64,000 bases of DNA, taken from contig CAYLRN010000009.1 in the NCBI GenBank assembly GCA_964386385.1, positions 38,626 to 102,625 of the forward strand, given 5' to 3'. Positions within the stretch are counted from its first letter, which is position 1; each line of letters begins with the position of its first letter. The position numbers and the translations under genes were made by a program. Positions 1 through 7,316 of this stretch are shown piece after piece. The notes beneath the pieces were generated by a model. That model did no database searches. It was not told the DNA's origin and worked only from the letters and a program-made list of their open reading frames with translations. This stretch comes from RUG572 sp964386385. Lineage in GTDB: Bacteria; Verrucomicrobiota; Kiritimatiellia; RFP12; UBA1067.

Positions 1-1
1 C

Positions 2-1057
2 GAGGCCGCCGTGATGCGCGCGCTGCGCTGGCTCAAGACGCGGCAGAACAAGGACGGCAGCTGGCCGGGCGCCGCCGGCGCGGACCAGATGCGTCCCACC
101 GGCCTCGTCATCCTCACCTTTCTCTCGCACGGCGAGAAGCCGGGCGCGACCAAGGAGTTCGGCGAGACCGTCCAGCGCGGCGTCCAGTACCTCATGAGCC
201 AAGGCAGCCTCGACGCCGCCGAGATGCACGCCCTCGCGGAGTCGTTCGGAATGTCGCGCAACCCGAACATCAAGGACGTCGTCGAGAAGAGGCTCAACGC
301 GCTTGCAGACCGCCTTGCCGACACGGAATGGGGGCCGCCCCGCGACGGCTCGAAGGCCGTCCTCCCGCGCCTTCTGCCCATGACGTTCGAGACGATGGCC
401 CTTCGCAGCGCGAAGCTCAGCCACTTCGACCTTCCGAACATGGACAAGGCCCTGGCCAAACTCAAGGCCGGCTTCCTCTGTCAGGCGAACCTCAAGAGCG
501 GTGGCTTCTCCGACGACCACTGGGGGCCGCCTCGCGCGAACTACCGTCGCACCGGCACGTGGCACTTCATGGTCGGCGTCGTCGCCATGCAGTACCTCGG
601 CGCAAGTTCGCATGCCGTGATCGAGAAGACGCTCGCGATTCTCGACGACGACTGGGAGCCGCCGACGCTCGAGACGTCCGACATCTCCTGCTGCCCCGTG
701 CGCGGAAACTACTGGGCCACGATGGTGTTCTTCAACGCCGGCGGAAAGCGCTGGGCGAACTGGAACCGCGACATGAAGCGCGTGTACGTCGGCGGACAGC
801 ACATACTCCGCGACGTGAAGTACGTCGACCCCGACGGAAAGCCGCAGGAAATCGGGCACTGGACGTGCGAGGACATGCACATCAGCCGCGACAAGGCGGG
901 GCGCGACATCATCTCCACCTGCTACATCGCCCAACAGCTGATGGTCTACTACCGCTACCTTCCCACCAGCAAGTCCGAGGTCTGGGCCGGCGAAGTCGAG
1001 AAGAAGGCGCCAGTTGCGGAAAAGGACGACGTCGCCGTCAGCGTCGACGACCTCTAA
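2..1057 (+). CDS. Prenyltransferase/squalene-cyclase-like toroid protein (5' end outside window)
   Basis: The reading frame is already open at base 2, so the gene almost certainly begins upstream; the GTG at 11 is only the first start-like codon. The visible 350 residues contain repeats of the alpha-alpha toroid fold found in terpenoid cyclases and prenyltransferases: ALRWLKTRQNKDGSW at the N-terminus, then CQANLKSGGF with a following GTWHF segment. Proteins of this kind in Verrucomicrobia/Planctomycetes are often secreted and of unknown substrate. No catalytic DXDD or zinc site is visible in the part present, so an enzymatic role cannot be claimed. The C-terminus is charged and low in complexity (KKAPVAEKDDVAVS). 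It is followed directly by a repeat array that may act as a terminator. Confidence 0.6.
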   Translation, partial: EAAVMRALRWLKTRQNKDGSWPGAAGADQMRPTGLVILTFLSHGEKPGATKEFGETVQRGVQYLMSQGSLDAAEMHALAESFGMSRNPNIKDVVEKRLNALADRLADTEWGPPRDGSKAVLPRLLPMTFETMALRSAKLSHFDLPNMDKALAKLKAGFLCQANLKSGGFSDDHWGPPRANYRRTGTWHFMVGVVAMQYLGASSHAVIEKTLAILDDDWEPPTLETSDISCCPVRGNYWATMVFFNAGGKRWANWNRDMKRVYVGGQHILRDVKYVDPDGKPQEIGHWTCEDMHISRDKAGRDIISTCYIAQQLMVYYRYLPTSKSEVWAGEVEKKAPVAEKDDVAVSVDDL

Positions 1058-1345
1058 ATGATTAAGTGATTAAGTTGCAGCCAACGCGGCGGGGTGGAAG
1101 GCGGTTGTCCTCAATCGCCGCCGCGCCTGAATCGGCATATGAGTGGGCCATTCGGTAGGGCGGGGCGTCCCGCCCCGCCGAATCCGTCCGTGCATGGGAG
1201 GGACGCGCTCCCGCGCGTCCGGCGCCGTCGACGAAACGGCGCGACGAGACGTCGCGCCCTACCGGATTGCCTTCGTTTTGCCTCGGTCGCGCAGTAGCGC
1301 GCCCCTCCCGACTTAACCGCTTAATCACTTAACCACTTAATCTTT
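1058..1345. repeat. Composite intergenic repeat: octamer arrays flanking a hairpin and a palindromic element
   Basis: Just after the first gene lies ATTAAGTGATTAAG (1061-1074), and at 1311-1342 four octamers of the form RCTTAAYC run in the opposite orientation. Between them are a hairpin at 1100-1119 (GGCGGTTG-TCCT-CAATCGCC, one mismatch) and a GGTAGGGCG...CGCCCTACC element at 1154-1263. The same parts recur near 29.0 kb and 40.0 kb. The inverted octamers could fold into a long stem and act as a transcription terminator; that is inference. No gene is visible in this stretch. Confidence 0.7.
1154..1263. repeat. GGTAGGGCG/CGCCCTACC-bounded palindromic element, long copy
   Basis: This 110-base element starts GGTAGGGCGGGGCGTCCCG and ends CGTCGCGCCCTACC, so its ends are inverted copies of each other. 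It contains two internal palindromes, GGGCGGGGCGTCCCGCCCC-like on the left and GCGCGACGAGACGTCGCGC-like on the right. Shorter copies are at 29096-29161 and 40009-40074, and half a copy at 4026-4051. It has no coding capacity and looks like a REP/MITE-type non-autonomous repeat. Confidence 0.7.
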
Positions 1346-1452
1346 TCGTCCCCCTCCGCCACCGCATCTTCCATTTCCATGGGGCAAATGTGCGCAAAAA
1401 TCGCCAAAACTCACGATTTGCGTTCTGCGAAAAAAAAAAATGAATTTATGGG

Positions 1453-1481
1453 TTGTGTTCCATGTCAAAAAACAGTAAAAT
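1453..1481 (+). promoter_or_regulatory. Predicted sigma70-type promoter for the SUMF1-domain gene
   Basis: TTGTGT (1453-1458) and TAAAAT (1476-1481) are separated by exactly 17 bases. This lies about 100 bases before the start at 1580. The leader between 1482 and 1579 is AT-richer than the coding sequence and holds no other obvious signal. The region 1343-1452 holds only a poly-A tract near 1430-1440 and no gene. Confidence 0.45.
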
Positions 1482-1579
1482 ACGCATCCATGATTTCCTC
1501 TCCTTTCGGGTTGGGGCGAGGAAGTCGCAATTCATTGAAATGGCAAATGCAATAACGAATGCAAGGGAAAAGTGAGAGT

Positions 1580-2788
1580 ATGTCAGGTCTGAATGGTGTG
1601 TGTGTCGCATGGGTCCGGCGTTGGGCGGCGATGGCAGCCCTGTGCGCGGGGGTGTCGTGTTCGTCCGCCTTTGCGGCGGGCGAGGGTTCACTCTACTGCG
1701 TCATCGATTTGTCCGGCGGCGCGAACGCGGCAGCCTATCCGGTCTCGTATCTTGACGCGGAGCCGGCGGGCGGCTGGGCGGACGAGCACAAGACGACGAA
1801 GCTCGTCCTGCGCCGGATCGAGCCCGGGACGTTCAAGATGCACAACGTCCAGGACGTCACGCTGACGCGCGCGTACTACATCGGCGTCTTCGAAGTGACC
1901 CAGAGGCAGTACGAACTCGTCACGGGGACGAATCCTTCCGACTATGGGACGTACGCCAGTTCATATGTCGGCGACATGCGTCCGGTCGAGAGCGTCAAGT
2001 GGAACGACGCGCGCGGCGTCTCCACGACGTACGACTGGCCGACCGTGAAGACCGTGGACGGCAGCTCATTTATCGGGCGCATTCGCGCGCGGACCGGACT
2101 GATCGTAGACCTGCCGACGTACGCCCAGTGGGAGTACGCCTGCCGCGCGGGGGCGGACGAACTCTACAACCGCGAAAACTTCGACGAGGAAACGCTCAAT
2201 CTCATCGCCCGGTGGAACGAGAACCGCGGATACGACACGCACACGGTCGTCGGGTCGTATCGTCCGAACGCATGGGGCCTGTACGACATGATCGGCAACG
2301 TCAACGAATGGTGTCTTGACTGGTACTCCGACACGCTGACGTACGGCGTCAATCCCACTGGGGCGACGACGGGGGAGAAGCGCGTAATCTGCGGCGGAGC
2401 ATGGTGGACGGGGCTGAGTTCCGGGCTCTTCAACAGCTTCACGATCAACAGCGCCGGCGCCGACACTGCGGAAAGCGACCTGCGCGGCATCGGACTGCGT
2501 CTTGTCGGCAACACGGACGGCGAGGTCGATTCGCTGCGCATCACGGCGATTTCGGTCGACGAGGTGGCGCGGACGGCCACGCTTGAGGCGGCGTACACGA
2601 TGGCGTGGGGCGAGCCGGATCCCGTGGACTTCAAGGTCAAGCACTTCGCCGCGCTGGAGGAGGTGGAGACGCAGACGCTCGAGCCGGTGGCGATTCCCGT
2701 CCTCGACAGGGAGCGCGGGCTTGCGACGCTGACTGTCGATCTCCCGGAAGGAGCGCTGGGCTTCATGCGCATGATCGTCGTGGAATGA
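1580..2788 (+). CDS. Secreted SUMF1/formylglycine-generating-enzyme-like domain protein
   Basis: The start at 1580 is preferred over an in-frame ATG at 1559 because AGTGAGAG lies immediately before it and it gives a clean signal peptide (VRRWAAMAALCAG ... AFAA). The mature protein carries the SUMF1/FGE-sulfatase fold: IEPGTFKM, YYIGVFEVTQRQYE, WEYACRAG, GLYDMIGNVNEWCLDWY, and GGAWW followed by GIGLRLV. True formylglycine-generating enzymes need a pair of active-site cysteines late in the domain; none is visible after the NEWC motif apart from the single VICGG, so I read it as a binding or structural SUMF1 protein, not a sulfatase maturase. An approximately 90-residue C-terminal extension follows. 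A strong hairpin terminator follows the gene. Confidence 0.8.
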   Translation: MSGLNGVCVAWVRRWAAMAALCAGVSCSSAFAAGEGSLYCVIDLSGGANAAAYPVSYLDAEPAGGWADEHKTTKLVLRRIEPGTFKMHNVQDVTLTRAYYIGVFEVTQRQYELVTGTNPSDYGTYASSYVGDMRPVESVKWNDARGVSTTYDWPTVKTVDGSSFIGRIRARTGLIVDLPTYAQWEYACRAGADELYNRENFDEETLNLIARWNENRGYDTHTVVGSYRPNAWGLYDMIGNVNEWCLDWYSDTLTYGVNPTGATTGEKRVICGGAWWTGLSSGLFNSFTINSAGADTAESDLRGIGLRLVGNTDGEVDSLRITAISVDEVARTATLEAAYTMAWGEPDPVDFKVKHFAALEEVETQTLEPVAIPVLDRERGLATLTVDLPEGALGFMRMIVVE

Positions 2789-2820
2789 CGGGCAGATGCG
2801 CATTCCCGGCGATGCGACGG

Positions 2821-2855
2821 CGCGGGCGGCGAAAGCCGCCCGCGTCCGCTTTTTC
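2821..2855 (+). terminator. Rho-independent terminator after the SUMF1-domain gene
   Basis: CGCGGGCGGC (2821-2830), a GAAA loop and GCCGCCCGCG (2835-2844) form a perfect 10-bp GC stem with a stable tetraloop, followed closely by a TTTTT run (2851 region). It lies 32 bases after the stop codon. Confidence 0.85.
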
Positions 2856-2894
2856 CGTGTTTGATGTCACAGACTGCAGCGACAAACATACGGC

Positions 2895-2927
2895 TTGAAA
2901 TCTCCGATTGGATGTTGTATAGTACAA
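2895..2927 (+). promoter_or_regulatory. Toxin-antitoxin promoter with overlapping palindromic operator
   Basis: TTGAAA (2895-2900), a 17-base spacer and TATAGT (2918-2923) form a good sigma70 promoter. A perfect dyad, TTGTA-TAG-TACAA (2915-2927), sits across the -10 box. RelB/DinJ antitoxins usually repress their own operon, so this dyad is the obvious candidate operator; binding is inferred. Confidence 0.65.
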
Positions 2928-2963
2928 GTCATTCAGAAATGAATGCGTTTTGCATGAGGTTGT

Positions 2964-3269
2964 ATGGCACAGGCATTGGTACAGGTAAGGGTTGAGCGGA
3001 CGCTTAAAGAGCAGGCCGCGACAATCTATGACGCCATCGGTATGGATCTGCCGACGGCGATCCGCATGTTCTTCAAGAAGAGCGTTATGGTTGGGGGGTT
3101 GCCGTTCGACGGCAGAATCCAGATGCGCGACCATGCGGCCATTTTGGCATTTGAGTCGATGCGCGCAAAGGTTGAATCCTCCAATGCCGAAGAGCCGTCG
3201 ATGGATGAAATCAACGACTTCATCTCAACCGTTCGCGGCAGTCGGCGGACAGTAGGGCAGAACGCATGA
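2964..3269 (+). CDS. RelB/DinJ-family antitoxin
   Basis: This 101-residue protein has the DinJ/RelB N-terminal ribbon-helix-helix pattern: QVRVERTLKEQAATIYDAIG followed by MDLPTAIRMFFKKSV, then GGLPF, the usual end of the DNA-binding part in this family. The C-terminal half, rich in charged residues, should wrap the toxin. GAGG four bases before the ATG at 2964 supports the start. The stop overlaps the toxin start by ATGA (3266-3269), so the two are translationally coupled. The family assignment is firm; neutralisation of this PIN partner is inferred from position. Confidence 0.88.
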   Translation: MAQALVQVRVERTLKEQAATIYDAIGMDLPTAIRMFFKKSVMVGGLPFDGRIQMRDHAAILAFESMRAKVESSNAEEPSMDEINDFISTVRGSRRTVGQNA

Positions 3270-3664
3270 TTCGGGCGGTAATTGACACGAATGTGCTTGT
3301 CTCGGCGTTCTGGACACGGAATCGGAGTTCGCCCACCGTGCGGATTGCCCATGCAATGGTGCATGGCGGTTTTACGCCTGTGTATTCGCCGGAAATGATT
3401 TCGGAATATAGAGAAGTGCTGTCTCGCGCAAAGTTCAACTTTTCAGCCGACGACGTAGATGCCCTTGTCGATCACATTGTCGCCCACGGTGAGTTGGCAG
3501 AGCCGGTGGATGTCGATGCGCATTTTCCCGACCCAACGGGCAAGGTTTTCTACTGCACGGCTTTTGCCGGCGTCGCACACCTCGTCACGGGCAATCTGAA
3601 ACATTATCCAATGGCGCATTTCGTTGTCAGTCCTGCGCAATTCTGCGATATTGCGGGAATATAG
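3266..3664 (+). CDS. PIN-domain toxin (putative TA toxin, COG1569-like)
   Basis: A 132-residue PIN-fold protein, probably a Mg2+-dependent RNase. Conserved acidic positions are visible: D7 in AVIDTNVLVSAF, E in ISEYREVL, and the aspartates of VDAHFPDPTGK. The C-terminal motif HLVTGNLKHYP is the usual VTGD/N..HFP of the PIN/COG1569 group. The commonly seen DPDD pair is DPTG here, so one metal ligand may differ. It overlaps the RelB-like antitoxin gene by four bases. DinJ/RelB proteins classically pair with RelE/YafQ folds, so the combination with PIN is worth noting. Confidence 0.85.
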   Translation: MIRAVIDTNVLVSAFWTRNRSSPTVRIAHAMVHGGFTPVYSPEMISEYREVLSRAKFNFSADDVDALVDHIVAHGELAEPVDVDAHFPDPTGKVFYCTAFAGVAHLVTGNLKHYPMAHFVVSPAQFCDIAGI

Positions 3665-3712
3665 AATGACCAGGAGATTCGTTGGGCGGAAACGAAGTAT
3701 ACAGGAGGCGGC

Positions 3713-3835
3713 ATGGGCGAAAACAAGATAGTCGTGTATCAGCCGAACGACACCGTGCGGCTGGACGTGCGCCTTTAAAACGAGACGGTGTGGCTGACGC
3801 AGAGCCAGATGGCGGAACTGTTTGGTTGCATGACG
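3713..3835 (+). pseudogene. RhuM-family gene remnant with premature stop
   Basis: A good ribosome site (AGGAGG) precedes the ATG at 3713. The translation MGENKIVVYQPNDTVRLDVRL is the start of a RhuM/virulence-associated protein and would continue NETVWLTQSQMAELFG, but a TAA (3776-3778) interrupts it where the family normally has Glu (GAA to TAA). After the ELFGC motif similarity stops abruptly near 3830 and methyltransferase-like sequence begins in a different frame. This is a dead 5' fragment. Confidence 0.75.
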
Positions 3836-4008
3836 CTTCCGACATCTATCGGCAGAGGTTTGGCGCCGAGGGGCATTCAAACGAGGACATCGCGGCTGTC
3901 CCCATGTTCGCGATTCCGCAGGCAGGCCTGCTTGTCGGCGGGTTTCCGTGCCAGGACTATTCCGTGGCGTCCGGCAGGGGCGCGAATATGCCGATGCCGT
4001 TGCGAGGC
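3829..4008 (+). pseudogene. C5-cytosine methyltransferase remnant (motif IV region)
   Basis: In the frame beginning at 3829 the sequence reads HDASDIYRQRFG, then DIAAV, then LLVGGFPCQDYSVAS. GGFPCQ.YSVA is catalytic motif IV of m5C methyltransferases, and ASDIY..RFG...DI is the usual lead-in. Motif I upstream and all motifs after IV are missing. The piece is joined to the RhuM remnant on the left and to half of a palindromic repeat on the right (4026-4051). Only about 50 residues of similarity remain, so it cannot be functional. Confidence 0.75.
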
Positions 4009-4025
4009 GTTCGGGCGAAAATGCT

Positions 4026-4051
4026 GGCGCGACGGGATGTCGCGCCCTACC
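4026..4051. repeat. Half copy of the CGCCCTACC palindromic element
   Basis: GGCGCGACGGGATGTCGCG followed by CCCTACC matches the right half of the elements at 1154-1263 and 40009-40074, including the flanking CAT. The left GGTAGGG end is absent. It sits at the edge of the RhuM/methyltransferase scrap. Confidence 0.65.
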
Positions 4052-4154
4052 ATATGAGGCAGTTCTGGGGCGGCGTGGGGTCTTTCGTGTCCGCGCAGAC
4101 GGTTTTCGCGTTCGTTCGCGTTTGCCCCGCAGGGCGTTCGCGCGCGAAAGCGAC

Positions 4155-4183
4155 TTGATTTTCCTCCGATCAATGGGTATAAT
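4155..4183 (+). promoter_or_regulatory. Promoter of the V-ATPase D-I-K operon
   Basis: TTGATT (4155-4160), 17 bases, then a consensus TATAAT (4178-4183). The transcript would begin about 25 bases before the subunit D start. It is the strongest promoter match in this part of the window and shows that D-I-K can be transcribed without an upstream A/B gene. Confidence 0.75.
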
Positions 4184-4214
4184 CACAAGCCAAATTCTGT
4201 TCGGAGTCATTGCC

Positions 4215-4820
4215 ATGGCGAAGATCAAGTTCACTAAAACGGAATTGAAGGCGCAGACGGACGCTTTGAAGCGGTTCATGCGCTTCCTTCCGATGCTGCA
4301 GTTGAAGAAGCAGCAGCTGCAAGGCGAAATCGCCGGCGTCGTCGCGAAGGCGGAGGCCGTTTCCGCAAGGGAAAAGGCCGCCCGCGATTCGCTCGACGGC
4401 TGGATCGGCCTTCTTGCCACCGGCGAGGGCCTCCTTGCCGGGCTCGTCACGGTGAAGTCGGTCAGGACTTCGAGCGCCAACGTCGCCGGCGTGGAGATTC
4501 CCGTCTTCGACGGAATAGAGACCGACGTCCGTCCCGTCGACCTGTGGGCGACCCCGGCGTGGGTGGACGACGCCGTCGCGGCGATCGTGGACGTTCTGAC
4601 GCTTCAGGGCGAGCGCGCCGTCCTGGAAAGGCAGCGCGAGCTGATCTCCGCAGAGCTTCTCACCACGTCACAGCGCGTCAACCTGTTCGAGAAGGTGAAG
4701 ATTCCGCAGTGCCGGGAGAACATCCGCGTCATCAAGATCGCCATCGGCGACGAGCAGACCGCGGCCGTGACGCGGGGCAAGATCGCCAAGTCGCGCGGAG
4801 CGGAGGAGGTGTGCGAATGA
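4215..4820 (+). CDS. ntpD: V-type ATP synthase subunit D
   Basis: A 201-residue central-stalk subunit that couples the catalytic A3B3 head to the membrane rotor. The family pattern is clear: N-terminal helix KFTKTELKAQTDALKRF, LKKQQLQGEI, and the C-terminal helix with TTSQRVNLFEKVKIP and ENIRVIKIAIGDEQ. GGAG lies about eight bases before the ATG at 4215; upstream in-frame codons belong to the dead scrap. The stop overlaps the start of subunit I (ATGA, 4817-4820). Subunits A, B, E and C are not next to it; the gene is preceded by its own promoter and by remnant DNA. Confidence 0.93.
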   Translation: MAKIKFTKTELKAQTDALKRFMRFLPMLQLKKQQLQGEIAGVVAKAEAVSAREKAARDSLDGWIGLLATGEGLLAGLVTVKSVRTSSANVAGVEIPVFDGIETDVRPVDLWATPAWVDDAVAAIVDVLTLQGERAVLERQRELISAELLTTSQRVNLFEKVKIPQCRENIRVIKIAIGDEQTAAVTRGKIAKSRGAEEVCE

Positions 4821-6607
4821 TCGTTCCGATGAAGCATTTGACGCTCCTGTGCGTCGCAGGGGACGGCGACAGGACGCTTGAGGCCCTGCGCGGGCTCGGA
4901 TGCGTCCAGATGGACTTCTCCGCCGCCGGCTCGCCGGAGCTGGCGCGTGCGAGGGAGGACCTTTCGGACGCCGAACGCGCAGTCCGCATCATCGCGAAGG
5001 CGGCGAAGGAGGCCTGCGGCGAGAAGGGCGGCGGCCGCTTCGACGGCGTGTCCGACGAGGAACTTGTCGCCGCCGTCCTGAAGGCCGACGAGGAGCGCAG
5101 AGCGCTTTCCGAAGAGGCGCTGCGGCTGCGGCAGACGATTCGCGCCTACGCGCCGTTCGGCGACTTCGACCCGGCTCTCGCCGCGTCGCTCCGCGAACGG
5201 GGCGTCCGCATCTCGCTTGCGAAGGGACGCCGGGGCGCGGTCCCGGCCGTCGCCGGCGGCGGATACGTCCAGAAACTTGGCGAGGATGCGAAGTCGGACT
5301 ATTTCGCGGTCGTCAACGCGGACGTCCCGGAGGGATGCGAGGCGACGCCGTTTCCGCCGGAGCGGCTGTCCGCGCTGCGGACGCGCCTTTCCGCCCTTGA
5401 AAGCCGCATTTCGCTGGTGGTTGGCGACCTGGCGGCGGCGCGCGCGCGCGTCCCGGCGATTGCCGGGAAGACGCCTGGTTTGAGGGACAGGATCGACTTC
5501 GCGGCCGCGCGCGACGCGCTGTCCGCGCACGGCGAGGTCGTGTCGCTTGAAGGCTGGGTCCCCGCCGACGCCGCGGACGCCGTTTTTGCCGCCGCCCGGG
5601 AAAACGGCTGGGGCGTTCTCGCGCGCGACGCGAAGGACGACGAGAACCCGCCGACGCTGATCCGTCCGCCGCGGTTGTTCCGTCCGGTCACGGCCCTCTT
5701 CGACGGACTTGGAATCGCGCCCGGCTACAGGGAGGCGGACGTTTCCGTGCCGTTCATGTGCTACTTCACGCTCTTCTTCGCGATGCTCGTGGGCGACGGC
5801 GGATACGGCGCGATCATTCTCGCGGCGACGCTGGCGGGCTGGTTCAGGACGAGGCCGGGGAAGGGCGGAAGGCGCTCTCCGGCCGTGTCCGGCTGGCTGA
5901 CGCTCATGACGGTCTTTTCGACGGCCACGATTGTCTGGGGGCTTCTCTCCAACACCTGGTTCGGCGCCGGCTTCCCGTTCGCCGCGGACTGGCCGACGGT
6001 GAAGTGGCTTGCGGACCCGTCGTACAACAACATGATGCTCCTCTGCTTCACGATTGGCGTCTCGCACTTGACGATCGCGCACGTGTGGACGGGGCTTTGC
6101 ATGCTGAACGACCGCGCATGCCTGAGCCAGTTCGGCTGGGCCGGGATCATCGTCTTCATGTACGTCGTCACGAATTCGATAGTGGGGATATTCGGCGCCG
6201 TGCCAGCGTGGGCGTTCTGGATGCTCGGCGTGTCGCTCGTGTGCGTCTTCTGCTTCACGCTGAAAAGGGGCGAGCTCAAGACGCGCGGAATCGAGCTTGG
6301 AATGCTGCCGCTCAACATAATGAGCGCTCTGGGGGACATAATATCCTACGTTCGCCTCTTCGCCGTGGGGCTGGCCTCCGTAAAGGTGGCGGAAAACTTC
6401 AACATGATGGCGACGGAGCTGGACCTGCCGCTGTGGCTGAAGGTCGTTCCGATGGTGGCGATCCTGCTCGTCGGGCACGGCCTCAACTTCGTGATGGCGG
6501 CACTTTCCGTCCTCGTGCACGCGGTGCGGCTGAACACCCTCGAATTCTCCTCCCACAAGGGGATCTCGTGGTCCGGGTACGCGTTCGCGCCGTTCCGCAG
6601 GCATTGA
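4817..6607 (+). CDS. ntpI: V-type ATP synthase subunit I (a subunit)
   Basis: A 596-residue protein of the usual length for subunit I. Residues 1 to about 310 form the cytoplasmic stator part, rich in Ala/Glu/Arg helices; the rest is a membrane domain with seven or so hydrophobic segments beginning VPFMCYFTLFFAMLVGDGGYG. The essential arginine that faces the rotor carboxylate is in DIISYVRLFAVGLAS. HGLNFVMAALSVLVHAVRLN is the typical end of the membrane domain. It overlaps subunit D by four bases and is followed after 48 bases by subunit K, so the three are one operon. Confidence 0.95.
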   Translation: MIVPMKHLTLLCVAGDGDRTLEALRGLGCVQMDFSAAGSPELARAREDLSDAERAVRIIAKAAKEACGEKGGGRFDGVSDEELVAAVLKADEERRALSEEALRLRQTIRAYAPFGDFDPALAASLRERGVRISLAKGRRGAVPAVAGGGYVQKLGEDAKSDYFAVVNADVPEGCEATPFPPERLSALRTRLSALESRISLVVGDLAAARARVPAIAGKTPGLRDRIDFAAARDALSAHGEVVSLEGWVPADAADAVFAAARENGWGVLARDAKDDENPPTLIRPPRLFRPVTALFDGLGIAPGYREADVSVPFMCYFTLFFAMLVGDGGYGAIILAATLAGWFRTRPGKGGRRSPAVSGWLTLMTVFSTATIVWGLLSNTWFGAGFPFAADWPTVKWLADPSYNNMMLLCFTIGVSHLTIAHVWTGLCMLNDRACLSQFGWAGIIVFMYVVTNSIVGIFGAVPAWAFWMLGVSLVCVFCFTLKRGELKTRGIELGMLPLNIMSALGDIISYVRLFAVGLASVKVAENFNMMATELDLPLWLKVVPMVAILLVGHGLNFVMAALSVLVHAVRLNTLEFSSHKGISWSGYAFAPFRRH

Positions 6608-6655
6608 CGGGCTTCATCTGGCAAAAGGCATCAAAGCAAAAAGGAGTATCGCAAA

Positions 6656-7156
6656 ATGGACGTAATGGTCGTATCTGGTGCAATCGCGTGCCTGGGACTG
6701 AGCGCCGCCGGCTCGGCGTTCGGCACGGGGCTTCCGGCGGCGTCCGCCGTCGGCGCGTGGAAGAAGTGCTACATGGCGAACAAGCCCGCGCCGTTCATCC
6801 TCCTCGGTCTTGTCGGCGTCCCGATCACGCAGACGCTCTACGGCATGATCCTCATGTTCGCCATGTTCGGAAAGACCGGCGTCCCCGGCGCGGGTGTCCC
6901 GCTGCTGGTGCTGGGGATCTTCTCCGGCCTGGCGATCGGACTCTCCGCGTTCTTCCAGGGCCGCGTGGCGGCCGCGGCCTGCGACGCGCAGGCGGAGACC
7001 GGGCAGGGGCTGACGCTCTACCTCGCCGCGCTGGGCATCATCGAGACCGTGGCCATCTTCACGATGGTCTTCACGATCATCGCCCTCGCCCAGGTCGTCG
7101 CCCCGGAGGCCGCCGAGGCCGCTGCCGAGACCGCCGCCGCTGCGGCAGCCGTCTAG
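6656..7156 (+). CDS. ntpK: V-type ATP synthase subunit K (16-kDa rotor ring), Na+-type ligand set
   Basis: A 166-residue duplicated-hairpin rotor subunit with four membrane helices and a strong AAGGAG site. By alignment from memory with Enterococcus hirae NtpK, the Na+ ligands T64, Q65, Q110 and E139 correspond to T58 and Q59 (VPITQTLYG), Q101 (FFQGRVAAA) and E130 (IIETVAIF). The first hairpin lacks a carboxylate, as in NtpK, so each subunit has one ion site. This pattern predicts a Na+-translocating ring; it is inferred from residues, not shown. The C-terminus has an Ala/Glu-rich tail (AAEAAAETAAAAAAV). Confidence 0.93.
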   Translation: MDVMVVSGAIACLGLSAAGSAFGTGLPAASAVGAWKKCYMANKPAPFILLGLVGVPITQTLYGMILMFAMFGKTGVPGAGVPLLVLGIFSGLAIGLSAFFQGRVAAAACDAQAETGQGLTLYLAALGIIETVAIFTMVFTIIALAQVVAPEAAEAAAETAAAAAAV

Positions 7157-7182
7157 ATTTCCGCGAAAAGGCAACGCAGGCC

Positions 7183-7209
7183 GGCGGACGGGGCGCGTTC
7201 CCGTCCGCC
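7183..7209 (+). terminator. Hairpin terminator between ntpK and ppdK
   Basis: GGCGGACGGG (7183-7192) and CCCGTCCGCC (7200-7209) form a perfect 10-bp stem with a seven-base loop, followed by a short ATTTT. The T tract is weak, so termination may be partial. Confidence 0.7.
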
Positions 7210-7224
7210 CGTCGCATTTTCGTG

Positions 7225-7253
7225 TGGACATGCCATCTCCGGTATGGCATACT
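7225..7253 (+). promoter_or_regulatory. Candidate promoter for ppdK
   Basis: TGGACA (7225-7230) and CATACT (7248-7253) with a 17-base spacer, after the ntpK terminator and about 64 bases before the chosen ppdK start. Each box deviates from consensus. Confidence 0.45.
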
Positions 7254-7316
7254 CTTGGCGTGGCTTTCAGCGAAATCTCCCATGATTCGGTTCGCCGAAG
7301 TTCAGACAAGGAAGGA

